Shown: positions 51,470 through 60,698 of the stretch, in pieces | How the letters are laid out: each line of letters starts with the position of its first letter | How positions within the stretch are numbered: position 1 is the stretch's first letter | Assembly (NCBI RefSeq): GCF_025143365.1 | Contig: NZ_JALXPE010000012.1 | Coordinates: forward strand, 1 to 64,000 | Source: Microbacterium sp. p3-SID336 | GTDB lineage: Bacteria > Actinomycetota > Actinomycetes > Actinomycetales > Microbacteriaceae | Direction: 5' to 3' | Length of the DNA: 64,000 nt | Translations under genes and position numbers: made by a program | Notes under the pieces: model-generated | Seen by the model: the letters and a program-made list of their open reading frames with translations, nothing else | What the model was told of the DNA's origin: nothing | Database searches by the model: none

Positions 51470-51506
51470 GATAGTGTCACTATCGATCATGGATAGCGCT
51501 ACTATC
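51470..51506. promoter_or_regulatory. Two copies of operator GATAGxGxxACTATC
   Basis: GATAGTGTCACTATC (51470-51484) and GATAGCGCTACTATC (51492-51506), starts 22 bp apart, about two helical turns. Each is a 15-bp near-palindrome. They lie between the DUF4188 and MerR starts. Confidence 0.7.
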
Positions 51507-51523
51507 GATGTCAAGAGGTGGCC

Positions 51524-52147
51524 ATGAGGATTTCCGAGCTGTCGGCGCAGACCGGCGTGACCGTGCCGACGATCAAGTACTACCTGCGCGAAGGGCTGCT
51601 GCCCGAGGGCGAGCGCAGCTCCGCGACGCAGGCCGCCTACGGCGAGAAGCACGTCGAGCGGCTGCGGGTGATCCGGGCGCTGCTCGACGCCGGCGTGAGC
51701 ATCGCCGAAACGCGGCGGGTGCTCGGCGCGTTGGACGACCCGCCCGCGAACCCGCACGAGCTGCTCGGGACCGCGCACGCCGCGATCACTCCGCCGGTGG
51801 AGGAGTCTGTGGATCTGGCGGATGCCGAAGCCCTGGTCGAGGGGCTCGGGTGGAAGCCAGGGATGTGCGACGAGGCGGTGCTGCACGCGGTCGCCCGGGC
51901 CCTGGACGGCCTGGAGCGCGCGGGTTTCGTCGTGCCGGATGCTGTGATGCGCGAATACCTGCGGTCGGCCCGACGCATCGCGGACGCCGAGATCGCGGGG
52001 GTGCCGGAGAGTTCGGCGGAGGCGGCGGTGCGCTACGTGGTGCTCGGGTCAGTTCTGGTGGAGCCGCTGCTGCTGGCGTTGAGGCGCGTGGCTCAGCAGG
52101 TGAGTTCGGGCGAGCGGTTTGGGGCTACCAACGAAGATCGCGGATAG
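51524..52147 (+). CDS. MerR family transcriptional regulator
   Basis: A 207-aa regulator: N-terminal MRISELSAQTGVTVPTIKYYLREGLLPEGERSSATQAAYGEKHVERLRVIRALLDAG, a complete MerR HTH plus wing, then a helical effector domain of unknown ligand. No Cys cluster, so a metal sensor is unlikely. AAGAGGTGG precedes the ATG at 51524. Probably binds the two GATAG sites. Confidence 0.92.
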   Translation: MRISELSAQTGVTVPTIKYYLREGLLPEGERSSATQAAYGEKHVERLRVIRALLDAGVSIAETRRVLGALDDPPANPHELLGTAHAAITPPVEESVDLADAEALVEGLGWKPGMCDEAVLHAVARALDGLERAGFVVPDAVMREYLRSARRIADAEIAGVPESSAEAAVRYVVLGSVLVEPLLLALRRVAQQVSSGERFGATNEDRG

Positions 52148-52166
52148 CTGTTCGTTTCCGCCGAGC

Positions 52167-55100
52167 TTATGCGGCGGATACGTCGTCGGCCAGTAACGCC
52201 GCTTGCGCGATAACCAGGTCGATTGCCTCGTCACGCGCGTCTGGCGGGTACTTGTAGCGCGCCAGGATCCGCTTGATCTGAGACCGCATTTGTGCCTGGA
52301 CCGACTGCTTGTTGCGCCAGTCGATCGTGACGGAATTGCGAATCTTCGCCACCAGTTCGCGGACGATCTTCTTAAGCGTCTCGTCGCCCAGCTCGAGGAC
52401 TGCGGATTCGTTCTCGGCGACGGCATCGTAGAAGGCGACTTCATCGGCCCGGAGTCCCAGTTCCGCGGCTCGCATCGCGAGGTCGGCCTTCCCCTTCATC
52501 TCCTTCGCCATCTTCACGAGCTCGGCGATGATTTCTGCGGTCGAGAGTGTGCGGTTCGTGTATCTCGTGAGGGCGCCGTCGAGCATCTCGGAGAAGCGTT
52601 TGGCTTGCACGATGTTCGACCTTCGAAGCGACCGGATCTCGTTGTTGATCAGTCGCTGCAGCAGCGCCTGCTGCAGGTTCGGCTGTTCGGTGTGCTGCAG
52701 CGACTCGAGGAACTCATCCGAGAGCAGCGAGAGTTCCTGCGAGTTGAGGCCGGCGCGGGCGTAGATGTCGACCACCTTGTCCGCTGCGACTGCTGCATTC
52801 ATCAACTGGGTGAACGCGGTGTCGAGGTCGGGCCCGCCATGTCCGTCACGCCCGGAGTCGGGATTCTGTAGCTTCATCACCGCAACCCGCGCGGAAGTGA
52901 AGAGACGCACGTCATCAGCGATCGCGCGGGCACGATCGTCCGCCCCGGCGAGGGAGTGCGCTTTGATCAGCGCGAGCACCTGATCCTGATACCGCTTCGC
53001 ACGGTCGTCCTCGGCGAGCACAAAGTTCGCCAGGCTCGCGATCTGCTGCAGTTGCTCGGCGCCCGCGAGCGTGGGCGACGAGTCGTAGGGATGTTGGTGC
53101 AGGAGAGCTTTCACGACGTCGTGCTTCTCGAGCATCAACTCGATGACCTCATCGATCGGCACGCCGGCCTGTTCGCGGTCGGATGGCGAGTAGACCCCCA
53201 GGGCTTCTTCGAGGCTCGGGAGCAGCCCGATGTAGTCGACGATAAGTCCGCCGTCCTTATCGCGGAACCGTCGGTTGACGCGAGCGATAGCTTGCATGAG
53301 GCCGGCACCACGCATCGACTTGTCGACGTACATCGTGTGAAGCACCGGCGCATCGAACCCGGTCAGCCACATGTCGCACACGATGATGATCTCGAGCGGG
53401 TCGGCTGGATCCTTCGCACGCGCCTGCAGTTCCTTGCGCACAGTCTTCGAGTAGATGTGCGGCTGCGCCCACGCCTCACTCGCCGCCGATCCGGTGATGA
53501 TGACTTTGATCTTGCCCTTCTTCGGGTCAGGATCGTGCCAGTCGGGGTGCTTCGTGACGAGCATGTCGTACAGTCGTACCGCAATGCGCCGGCTCATCGT
53601 CACGATCATCGCCTTGCCGAATGCGCCGACCTTTCGACGCTCCCAATGCTCGTCGATGTCGTCGGCGATGCGCTCCAGCCGCGGCTCGGCGCCGACGATC
53701 GCTTCCATCCGCGCCCACTTCGATTTCGCGTCGTTGCCCGCGTTCTCATCGACCTCTTCGACGATCTCGTCCGCGAGCTCATCGAGCGCCGAGCGGTCTT
53801 CCCGAGAGATGTCGAGCCGCGCCACCCGGGCCTCGTAGTAGATCTTCACGGTCGCGCCGTCTTGCACAGCACGCGTGAGGTCGTACACATCGATGTAGTC
53901 GCCGAACACTGCGCGAGTGGACTTGTCGGCGTCGTCGATCGGCGTGCCGGTGAACCCCAGGAACGTCGCCCCGGGCAGTGCGTCACGCATGCTCTTCGCC
54001 AAGCCTGGCTTCACGCGCCCGAGTGCGTCGACCCGATCCTTGAGGCCGTACTGCGACCGGTGCGCTTCGTCAGCGATCACGACCACATTTCGGCGGTCGG
54101 TGAGCACCGGGCTATCATCACCGTCCTCCCCTGCGGCGAACTTGTGAAGAGTTGTGAAGACGATGCCGCCCGATGCGCGTGTGAGCAGACGGCGCAGGTC
54201 GGTTCGCGACGTCGCCTGAACGGGGGTCTCGGGAAGAATGTGCGCAGGTGCGAACGTGTCGCCGAACAGCTGGTCGTCGAGGTCATTGCGGTCCGTGATG
54301 AACACGAGTGTCGGGTTAGCCATTCGCGGGTCTTGCATGATCTTCGCGGCGAAGAACACCATCTCGAAGCTCTTGCCCGAACCCTGGGTGTGCCAGACGA
54401 CACCTCCACGCCGGTCGCCGTCCGGGCTCGACGCGCGAACGGTGGATTCGACGGCTGCGTTTACAGCCCAGAACTGGTGGTACTTCGCCACTCGCTTGAT
54501 CAGGACGCGCTTTGCCTGGCCGGTACTCGCGTCATTCGTGGTTTCGTCGCTGAACACGACGAAGTTGCGCAGCAGATCCAGAAAGCGCTCTTTCTCGAAG
54601 ACGCCCTTGATCAGCACCTCGAGGCTCAGCGTGCCGTCGACAACGGGAGTCGGCGAGTCGATCGACTTCCACGGCGCGTAGTGCTCGAAAGCCCCGGTGT
54701 AGGTACTCATTGCGGCCGCGAGGCCGTCCGAGATGACGGTGACAACGTTGGTGCGGAACAGCGTCGGAATGTCGTCACGGTACGTCTGAATCTGGTTCCA
54801 TGCAGAGTGCATGGTTGCGTTCTCCGCGACGGGATTCTTCAACTCGAAGAGAGCGACCGGGAGCCCGTTTACGAACACCAAGACGTCGGGGCGACGGTTC
54901 TTGTTTTCGATGATCGTGAACTGATTGGCAGCGAGCCAGTCGTTGTTGTCGGGGTCCTCGAAGTCGATCACCCTCATCAGTCGAGTGCGCACGACGTAGT
55001 CCGAGTCGCGGTACTCGGCGCCGACACCCTCGGTCAGGATCTTGTGGATTCGCCGGTTCTCGTCGATCAGGCTCTGCCCGCCCGTAGACGTGATCGCGAG

Positions 55101-55313
55101 CACCGTGCTTTCGACCATCTCGGTCGTGGCGCCAGGATTGATTCGGGTGATCGCATCGCGCAGGCGACCTTCGAGGATGACCTCCCGGAAGTTGATGCGC
55201 TCTGCGTCAGGCTCGCCGGGAGCGATGGTCGATGCATTGAGCGTATGGAAGCCGAGTTCGGCAAACCACCCGAGGGTTGTCTCCTCGAGCACGGCCTCAT
55301 TCATCAGCGACAC
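52167..55313 (-). CDS. hsdR: Type I restriction enzyme, R subunit
   Basis: A 1048-aa motor-nuclease. An N-terminal nuclease of PD-(D/E)xK type is seen at RPDVLVFVNGLPVALFELKNP (D143, E157-x-K159). The helicase has Walker A HTQGSGKS (about 308-315), DEAH (415-418) and GFTGTPI; the coupling C-terminal domain follows. GTG 55313 is chosen for GGGAGG 6 nt upstream; it overlaps hsdS by 17 nt. Cuts foreign DNA lacking the system's methylation. Confidence 0.95.
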   Translation of the reverse strand: MSLMNEAVLEETTLGWFAELGFHTLNASTIAPGEPDAERINFREVILEGRLRDAITRINPGATTEMVESTVLAITSTGGQSLIDENRRIHKILTEGVGAEYRDSDYVVRTRLMRVIDFEDPDNNDWLAANQFTIIENKNRRPDVLVFVNGLPVALFELKNPVAENATMHSAWNQIQTYRDDIPTLFRTNVVTVISDGLAAAMSTYTGAFEHYAPWKSIDSPTPVVDGTLSLEVLIKGVFEKERFLDLLRNFVVFSDETTNDASTGQAKRVLIKRVAKYHQFWAVNAAVESTVRASSPDGDRRGGVVWHTQGSGKSFEMVFFAAKIMQDPRMANPTLVFITDRNDLDDQLFGDTFAPAHILPETPVQATSRTDLRRLLTRASGGIVFTTLHKFAAGEDGDDSPVLTDRRNVVVIADEAHRSQYGLKDRVDALGRVKPGLAKSMRDALPGATFLGFTGTPIDDADKSTRAVFGDYIDVYDLTRAVQDGATVKIYYEARVARLDISREDRSALDELADEIVEEVDENAGNDAKSKWARMEAIVGAEPRLERIADDIDEHWERRKVGAFGKAMIVTMSRRIAVRLYDMLVTKHPDWHDPDPKKGKIKVIITGSAASEAWAQPHIYSKTVRKELQARAKDPADPLEIIIVCDMWLTGFDAPVLHTMYVDKSMRGAGLMQAIARVNRRFRDKDGGLIVDYIGLLPSLEEALGVYSPSDREQAGVPIDEVIELMLEKHDVVKALLHQHPYDSSPTLAGAEQLQQIASLANFVLAEDDRAKRYQDQVLALIKAHSLAGADDRARAIADDVRLFTSARVAVMKLQNPDSGRDGHGGPDLDTAFTQLMNAAVAADKVVDIYARAGLNSQELSLLSDEFLESLQHTEQPNLQQALLQRLINNEIRSLRRSNIVQAKRFSEMLDGALTRYTNRTLSTAEIIAELVKMAKEMKGKADLAMRAAELGLRADEVAFYDAVAENESAVLELGDETLKKIVRELVAKIRNSVTIDWRNKQSVQAQMRSQIKRILARYKYPPDARDEAIDLVIAQAALLADDVSAA

Positions 55314-56538
55314 TGGTGTCCTCCCGCGGATCAAGCACTGGGGTTCCTTCTACAACATTGCTTGAGTCAACGACTTCCTTCACGGAAACGCGGACCCGCC
55401 CGGAGAGCAGTTCCGGGATCAATGAATCGCGGAGAGCGGCCAGGCGACGGGACTCGAGGGTCACGGACTCCAGCCGATCGATTAGGGGTGTGACATTCTT
55501 GTCCAGCGCCTTGAGCTCGCTTTCGGTCAGCCTGGGAACGGGCCAAGAAGCCACGTCCGCCCAGGCAGCTCGCGGCATTCGTGTTCCGGTTGAGGACGCC
55601 GCCAGCGAGTTGATCAATGCGTCGGACGCGGCAATACAAGTGATTAGCCCCAGGTCTCGAGGGTTTTTCGGCCGGATCACGAGGATGTCCGTCGAGCAGA
55701 CACCTCCGACTGGCGCGATACCGACCTTCTTGAAATAGGGCCGCAGCCTTCCGAAGAGTACGTCTCCGCGCTCAAACGACGCCTTATGACTCCCCAATCC
55801 TTCGGACGTCGTCCAATCGTGGAGGAATACTGATCCCCTGGGCATGTGCTCGAAGCCGACATAGTTCGTCGAGTGAGTGATGTCCTCCGCCTTGACTGTG
55901 GCCTTGACGAGGTCACAGTAGTCCGCGAGTATGCCGCTGTCGCCACTCGATGTGTCAACTGCGAGTTGCACCTTCGCGCGGAGCAGTTGCTCCCCCGTCT
56001 CGACCAGCCGTCGATTCGCGTCAATCTTGTCGTCGAGGGCGCCGAGCATCGAGGCGATCCTTCGTTGCTCTGTAAGCGGTGGAAGCTCAATCCCCACCTT
56101 TACGAGTTCGGCCTGTCGAATACCTTGAACAGTGGTCCCACTGGTTCGGGACATCATGTCGTCTCGAAGTTGACCACCTCTCAGTGCGTAGTAGAGGTAC
56201 CGGCCGTCAAGCAGGTTCGGATTTCCCCGCAGCGCGAACACTCGTTGACCGACAGCCCAGTCGACGTCATCGCTTATGAATGCGACTTCCCCAGTCGGTG
56301 CCTCAGATGTGAGCAGCACATCTCCTTTGCGAAGGGGTATCTTCATCCATCGCCGGTACATCTCGCCAGAAATGTAGTGGTGATCGTTACCGTCGACACG
56401 GCTGCCCTTGATGTTGAGGGCAGACACGACGCGATGACCAGTCGTAGTCCAATCTCCACCGAGCTTCTTCGGCGTCTTCCCGCGATGGTCAATAAGCACC
56501 TCCAGCGCGTCGCCGAGCCTCATGCGGGTCCGAGTCAC
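55297..56538 (-). CDS. hsdS: Type I restriction-modification specificity subunit
   Basis: A 413-aa S subunit with two target-recognition domains. TRD1 spans about 1-150; the central conserved helix LPPLTEQRRIASMLGALDDKIDANRRLVETGEQLL spans about 153-187; TRD2 is about 200-345, followed by a second helix (ESELKALDKNVTPLIDRLESVTLESRRLAALRDSLIPELLSGRVRV). GTG start overlaps the hsdM stop (GTGA). The DNA is noticeably richer in A+T than its neighbours, as is common for S genes that move. Determines the bipartite target site. Confidence 0.93.
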   Translation of the reverse strand: MTRTRMRLGDALEVLIDHRGKTPKKLGGDWTTTGHRVVSALNIKGSRVDGNDHHYISGEMYRRWMKIPLRKGDVLLTSEAPTGEVAFISDDVDWAVGQRVFALRGNPNLLDGRYLYYALRGGQLRDDMMSRTSGTTVQGIRQAELVKVGIELPPLTEQRRIASMLGALDDKIDANRRLVETGEQLLRAKVQLAVDTSSGDSGILADYCDLVKATVKAEDITHSTNYVGFEHMPRGSVFLHDWTTSEGLGSHKASFERGDVLFGRLRPYFKKVGIAPVGGVCSTDILVIRPKNPRDLGLITCIAASDALINSLAASSTGTRMPRAAWADVASWPVPRLTESELKALDKNVTPLIDRLESVTLESRRLAALRDSLIPELLSGRVRVSVKEVVDSSNVVEGTPVLDPREDTSVADE

Positions 56539-58106
56539 TTCAGCCCCGCCAACTTCTCGCGCACGACCCGCTCAAGTTCGGCGCCACGGTCGAACTCTGC
56601 GAGCAGCTCGCTCGTGAGGCGTTCGATCTTCTCGGCGATCGGCTCGTCGTCGGCTTCTGCTTCCTGGGCGCCGACGTAGCGTCCAGGGGTGAGTACGAAG
56701 CCGTGCTGCTCGATCTCGGCCAGCTTCGCTGCCTTCGCGAAGCCGGGGACGTCCTCGTATCCGCCGTCATGGTTGCGCCACGCATGGTATGTGTTGGCGA
56801 TCTTCGCGATATCGCCGTCCGGTCCGTCCGTGAGCACGCGCAGACGTCGAGTCTCCATCGTGCCGAGCTTGCGAGCATCGATGAACAGCACCTCATCGTC
56901 ACGCTTGCGGTGCCCATTGCCGCCGCGATCCTTGGAGATAAACCAGAGGGCGACCGGGATGCCCGTGTTGAAGAAGAGCTTGTCGGGCATCGCGACGATG
57001 CAGTCGACGAGTCCTGCGCGCACGAGATTCTCGCGGATCTGACCCTCGCCGCTCTGCTTCGACGACAACGAGCCGTTGGCGAGGACGAAGCCAGCGGTGC
57101 CGTTGGGCTTGAGGTGGTGGATGAAGTGCTGCACCCATGCGAAGTTCGCGTTGCCCTGCGGTGGGGTTCCGTACTTCCAGCGTGGGTCGTTTGCGAGCTT
57201 CGGGTTCCACCAGTCGCTCACGTTGAACGGTGGGTTCGCGATCACATAGTCGGCGCGGAGGTCGGGGTGGAGGTCATTGACGAACGAGTCGTCGGACTTC
57301 TCGCCGAGGTCCGCCTCGATGCCGCGAAGGGCGAGGTTCATCTTCGCGAGCTTCCAGGTGGTGTCGGTGAACTCCTGGCCGTAGACGGAGATGTCAGACC
57401 GCTTGCCACCGTGCGCCTGCACGAAGTCCGCGGACTGCACGAACATGCCACCCGAGCCACAGGCGGGATCGTAGACACGTCCGCTGTAGGGCTCCAACAT
57501 CTCGACAAGCGTCTTGACGACACTGCGGGGCGTGTAAAAGGCACCTGCGTCCTTCCCCGTCTCCTTGCCGGCGAACTGGCCGAGGAAGTATTCGTACACA
57601 CGGCCGAGCACGTCGTCTGCACCGTGGTCGTCCGTGCTGGTAAAGCCGATGGATCCGATCAGGTCGACGAGTTCACCCAAGCGCCTCTTGTCGAGCCCAT
57701 CCCGGGCGTAGTTCCGCGGCAAGACGCCACGAACTGTGGGGTTCTCTGCTTCGACCGCGTCCATCGCTGCGTCGATGTCGTGGCCGATGCTCGCGAGCTT
57801 GGCGCGGCCGAGAATGTACTCCCAGCGCGCCTCGGTAGGGACCCAGAACACGTTGTGAGAGGCGTACTCGTCGCGATCCTCCAGGAAGTTTGCGATGTCC
57901 GAGGCGTCCAGACCGTCGGCTTTCAGTTCTGCCTCGAGCGCCTCACGACGCTCTGTGAAGCGGTCGGAAATGTACTTGAGGAAGACAAGTCCGAGTACGA
58001 CGTGCTTGTACTCGCTGGGCTCCTGGTTGCCGCGGAGCTTGTCCGCGGTCTCCCAAAGGGTCTGCTCGAGGGTCTTGGTCGGCTTGACCTTGGCTACGCG
58101 AGCCAT
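56535..58106 (-). CDS. hsdM: Type I restriction-modification methyltransferase subunit
   Basis: A 523-aa N6-adenine methyltransferase. The N-terminal HsdM_N domain (TLEQTLWETADKLRGNQEPSEYKHVVLGLVFLKYISDRF) precedes SAM motif DPACGSGG (213-220), GAFYTPRSVVKTLVEML and catalytic NPPF (291-294). First large gene of the operon hsdM-hsdS-hsdR; it starts within the stop of a 24-codon ORF. Confidence 0.95.
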   Translation of the reverse strand: MARVAKVKPTKTLEQTLWETADKLRGNQEPSEYKHVVLGLVFLKYISDRFTERREALEAELKADGLDASDIANFLEDRDEYASHNVFWVPTEARWEYILGRAKLASIGHDIDAAMDAVEAENPTVRGVLPRNYARDGLDKRRLGELVDLIGSIGFTSTDDHGADDVLGRVYEYFLGQFAGKETGKDAGAFYTPRSVVKTLVEMLEPYSGRVYDPACGSGGMFVQSADFVQAHGGKRSDISVYGQEFTDTTWKLAKMNLALRGIEADLGEKSDDSFVNDLHPDLRADYVIANPPFNVSDWWNPKLANDPRWKYGTPPQGNANFAWVQHFIHHLKPNGTAGFVLANGSLSSKQSGEGQIRENLVRAGLVDCIVAMPDKLFFNTGIPVALWFISKDRGGNGHRKRDDEVLFIDARKLGTMETRRLRVLTDGPDGDIAKIANTYHAWRNHDGGYEDVPGFAKAAKLAEIEQHGFVLTPGRYVGAQEAEADDEPIAEKIERLTSELLAEFDRGAELERVVREKLAGLK

Positions 58107-58180
58107 CAGAGCGAGATATCCATGACTGCGCGGGCGAACGACTGCATCGTGTCGTGCTGCTCGGGGTTGGTCATGCTCAT
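58106..58180 (-). CDS. 24-residue ORF translationally coupled to hsdM
   Basis: Starts ATG 58180, codes for MSMTNPEQHDTMQSFARAVM plus DISL, and its TGA overlaps the hsdM ATG (TGATG). AAAAGGAAG lies directly before it, and a second ATG (codon 3) has better spacing. No other RBS precedes hsdM, so translation of this ORF may deliver ribosomes to hsdM. Function of the peptide unknown. Confidence 0.55.
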   Translation of the reverse strand: MSMTNPEQHDTMQSFARAVMDISL

Positions 58181-58272
58181 CTTCCTTTTCACCACAGCAG
58201 AGGCTCCCGCTCGATCGATCTCAGACGCGATGCCGACAGCGACACGCGCTTCTCATCCTCCCCTACAAGTGC

Positions 58273-59301
58273 TCAGTCCTCGGCGGCATCCGACACGACG
58301 AGCACGCTCGTGAGCGGGATCTCTGCGCGCCACCGCTGCGGGAGCTTGTCGTAGTTCTCCAGCACCATTGTCACGACGTCCTCGCCGGTGAGCAGTCGAA
58401 GGCCCGGGCGCTGCCGTTCGATCGCTAGTGCGTCGCGCGTGTAGGAGCCGAGGGTCACAAAGAGCGACAGTTCGCCGGCCCCCTGTGTGCCGATCAGCTG
58501 CTGTACCTCGGGTGATCCGATCGTGCCGGTGTGGTGCTTGCATTGCACCTTGATCAGGGGCGGCTCGACGCCGAGCGGATCACGGTGCGCAATCACATCG
58601 ACACCGCCGTCCTGTGAGTACTGCGTCACGCGAGCCTGGTAGCCCAGGGCGCGGAGCAATGCCGCTGTAAAGTCCTCGAATTCCTGGTGCGTGAGTCGCT
58701 TGTGGAGCGCTTCGAGCACGAAGTCACGCGTGTGCCGTTCGATACGCGAAGCGCGCGGCTCGTCGTCCGAATCGTCGGCGTTCTCCGACTCCACGACCTC
58801 CTTCTCCACCGCTTGAGACACCTGCTCGACTGACCCGCCAGCGGTGTTCAACGCGGCCAGGAACTCGGCGGTGTGATTACGAACACGGAACACGGTGAGA
58901 ACCGATCCGATCTCGTACAACGCGGACTGAGTGAAGACGGTGCGAGGAAGCCCGATCTGCTTCCAATCGACCTTGCGCCGATGACGGTGGTGCGGCGCGT
59001 GAGCCTCGAAGTAGTAGGGACTGGCGATGACGCCAATGTTGATTGTGGAGTTCGGCTTGAACGGCGCGACGACGACGTCACCGACTTGCATCTCGTCCCG
59101 AAAACGAACGAGTGTGCCCGCTTGTCCGGCAATGGAACGCGGCTTCGCATCGGGCTCAAGTTCGCTGAGACGCGACTTGAGTCCTTCTCGCCCGCCGAGG
59201 ACCTCGGTCAGCCCGCCGAGCTCATCCCATCCGATGCTGATGAAGCCTTCGTCGGTGAGTTCGTTGGTGAGCACGTTGTTGTGCACGCCCCAGACGTTCA
59301 T
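58273..59301 (-). CDS. Mrr-like restriction endonuclease
   Basis: A 342-aa protein. The C-terminal Mrr catalytic domain has HQEFEDFTAALLRALGYQARVTQYSQDGGVDVIAHRDP and KVQCKHH (D235, Q253-x-K255), the Mrr variant of PD-(D/E)xK nucleases. The N-terminal 150 residues form a different domain (WGVHNNV, GFISIGWDELGGL, VGDVVVAPFKP), reminiscent of EVE/PUA-like or target-recognition domains. Upstream of the hsd operon on the same strand; may cut modified DNA. Confidence 0.88.
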   Translation of the reverse strand: MNVWGVHNNVLTNELTDEGFISIGWDELGGLTEVLGGREGLKSRLSELEPDAKPRSIAGQAGTLVRFRDEMQVGDVVVAPFKPNSTINIGVIASPYYFEAHAPHHRHRRKVDWKQIGLPRTVFTQSALYEIGSVLTVFRVRNHTAEFLAALNTAGGSVEQVSQAVEKEVVESENADDSDDEPRASRIERHTRDFVLEALHKRLTHQEFEDFTAALLRALGYQARVTQYSQDGGVDVIAHRDPLGVEPPLIKVQCKHHTGTIGSPEVQQLIGTQGAGELSLFVTLGSYTRDALAIERQRPGLRLLTGEDVVTMVLENYDKLPQRWRAEIPLTSVLVVSDAAED

Positions 59302-59506
59302 ACAGTCACTCCCTCGTCGCGGAGGTAACGCCAGCACTGGCATTCCCCACAGTGCCATACTGCCGCACTGCGTTCGACGACCCGCCTGACGGACGGATGC
59401 GCGCGCCGCTGAATGTCCACGGAGCCCGCTAGCATCCGATTAGCGCAGACCGTGAGGCAATCCGTCGGCGCTCTCTGAATCGATCGAGGATCACGCTGGG
59501 GGATCT

Positions 59507-60688
59507 GTGGCACAGGACAAAGAAGTCGTCCAACAGGCATCGGGTGGAAGTGTGAACGCGGTAAAGCTCCCGGATGACTTTCAAGACAAGGTGTTCAAGG
59601 CCATCGCGGTCCAACGCCCGGCGGTCGGGGCATACATCAAGGAGGTGCGCCGGAAGAACCCGGCGGCCTCACCGGCTCAGGTGATGAAGATCATCGAGTC
59701 CCAGTACGTCGCAACGACGACGGCAGCAAGTGCCGCGGTTGGTGCCTCCGCGACGATCCCTGCGGTCGGCGTTCCTGTGGCACTTGGCCTAGGGGTCGCG
59801 GATCTGTTGTTCTTCTACGAGACAACTGCACTCTTCGCTCTCTGCATGGCCGAACTGCGGGGAATTCCTATCGACGACCCCGATCGCGCAAAAGTCATCG
59901 TGCTCGGTGCGCTCCTAGGCGAGAAGCGCCGAAGCCCCGTTTCGCAGATTGTGCTGAGTGCGCTCCCGGCCGGAGCGACTGTTGCTGGGGCGCGTGCGGT
60001 CGCCGGGGGAGCTCTTTCGGGTGCCACCCCAAAATGGGGTGACCTTCTCGCTCAACAGATCCCTGATTCCGCGCTCGTGCCAGTCACCATGGTCCTGGCG
60101 AGGCAGGCGATCGCACAGGGAACGGTGATGGGTGCCGTAAAGATCAGCTCCAAAGCGATCCCCGTCATCGGCGCGGTCGCAGGTGGGGCGACCAGCTTCT
60201 ACTTCGGAAGTGGTGTTGTGAAGTCCTGTCGTGCTGGCTTCTCCGAACCGGCGGAGGTCTGGCCGGAATGGCTTGAACTGGCGGACAGCGACGGTGACGG
60301 CATCCCGGACCCGTCGAAGGCCGTGCTTGCGATGCGTGCTGCATCGGAGTCAGCAAAGGACTTCGGGGAGAACGTGTGGGGACGAATCGTTGACTCAAGT
60401 GAGGTCTTCAGGAGTGTCGACATCGACGGTGACGGCATTCCCGACGAGGCGCGCGCGGTCACCGCTGTGAAGGGTGCGGCAACGACCGTCGGTGCTGCGG
60501 CCGGGGGAGCAGCAAAGGCCGTCGGGGGCGCTGCAGGAGGTGCTGTCAAGGCAGTAGGCGGCGTCGCCACGGGGGCTGCTGGCGCCGTCACAGGGCTGTT
60601 CAAGCGGGGGAAGTCGGCGAACGACAACCGCAACAACAGTTCAGGTGAACAGGCGGCCGAACCCGAGTCGGACGCGTCCTCGAACTAG
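59507..60688 (+). CDS. EcsC-like protein with two calcium-loop motifs
   Basis: A 393-aa protein. Residues 20-235 resemble the EcsC family (helical, with Ala/Gly-rich hydrophobic stretches near 70-110 and 215-235: TAASAAVGASATIPAVGVPVALGLGVADLLFFYETTALF). Two loops DSDGDGIPD (260-268) and DIDGDGIPD (305-313), 45 residues apart, look like thrombospondin type 3/dockerin-style Ca-binding repeats. The end is Gly/Ala-rich with a basic tail. GTG start; divergent from the Mrr-like gene. Function unknown; possible defence-associated membrane protein. Confidence 0.75.
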   Translation: MAQDKEVVQQASGGSVNAVKLPDDFQDKVFKAIAVQRPAVGAYIKEVRRKNPAASPAQVMKIIESQYVATTTAASAAVGASATIPAVGVPVALGLGVADLLFFYETTALFALCMAELRGIPIDDPDRAKVIVLGALLGEKRRSPVSQIVLSALPAGATVAGARAVAGGALSGATPKWGDLLAQQIPDSALVPVTMVLARQAIAQGTVMGAVKISSKAIPVIGAVAGGATSFYFGSGVVKSCRAGFSEPAEVWPEWLELADSDGDGIPDPSKAVLAMRAASESAKDFGENVWGRIVDSSEVFRSVDIDGDGIPDEARAVTAVKGAATTVGAAAGGAAKAVGGAAGGAVKAVGGVATGAAGAVTGLFKRGKSANDNRNNSSGEQAAEPESDASSN

Positions 60689-60698
60689 CGCGTCCCCC

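Noticed and set aside
52956..55493. Long + strand open frame opposite hsdR
   Set aside because: hsdR motifs are unambiguous on the - strand; no RBS or motif here.
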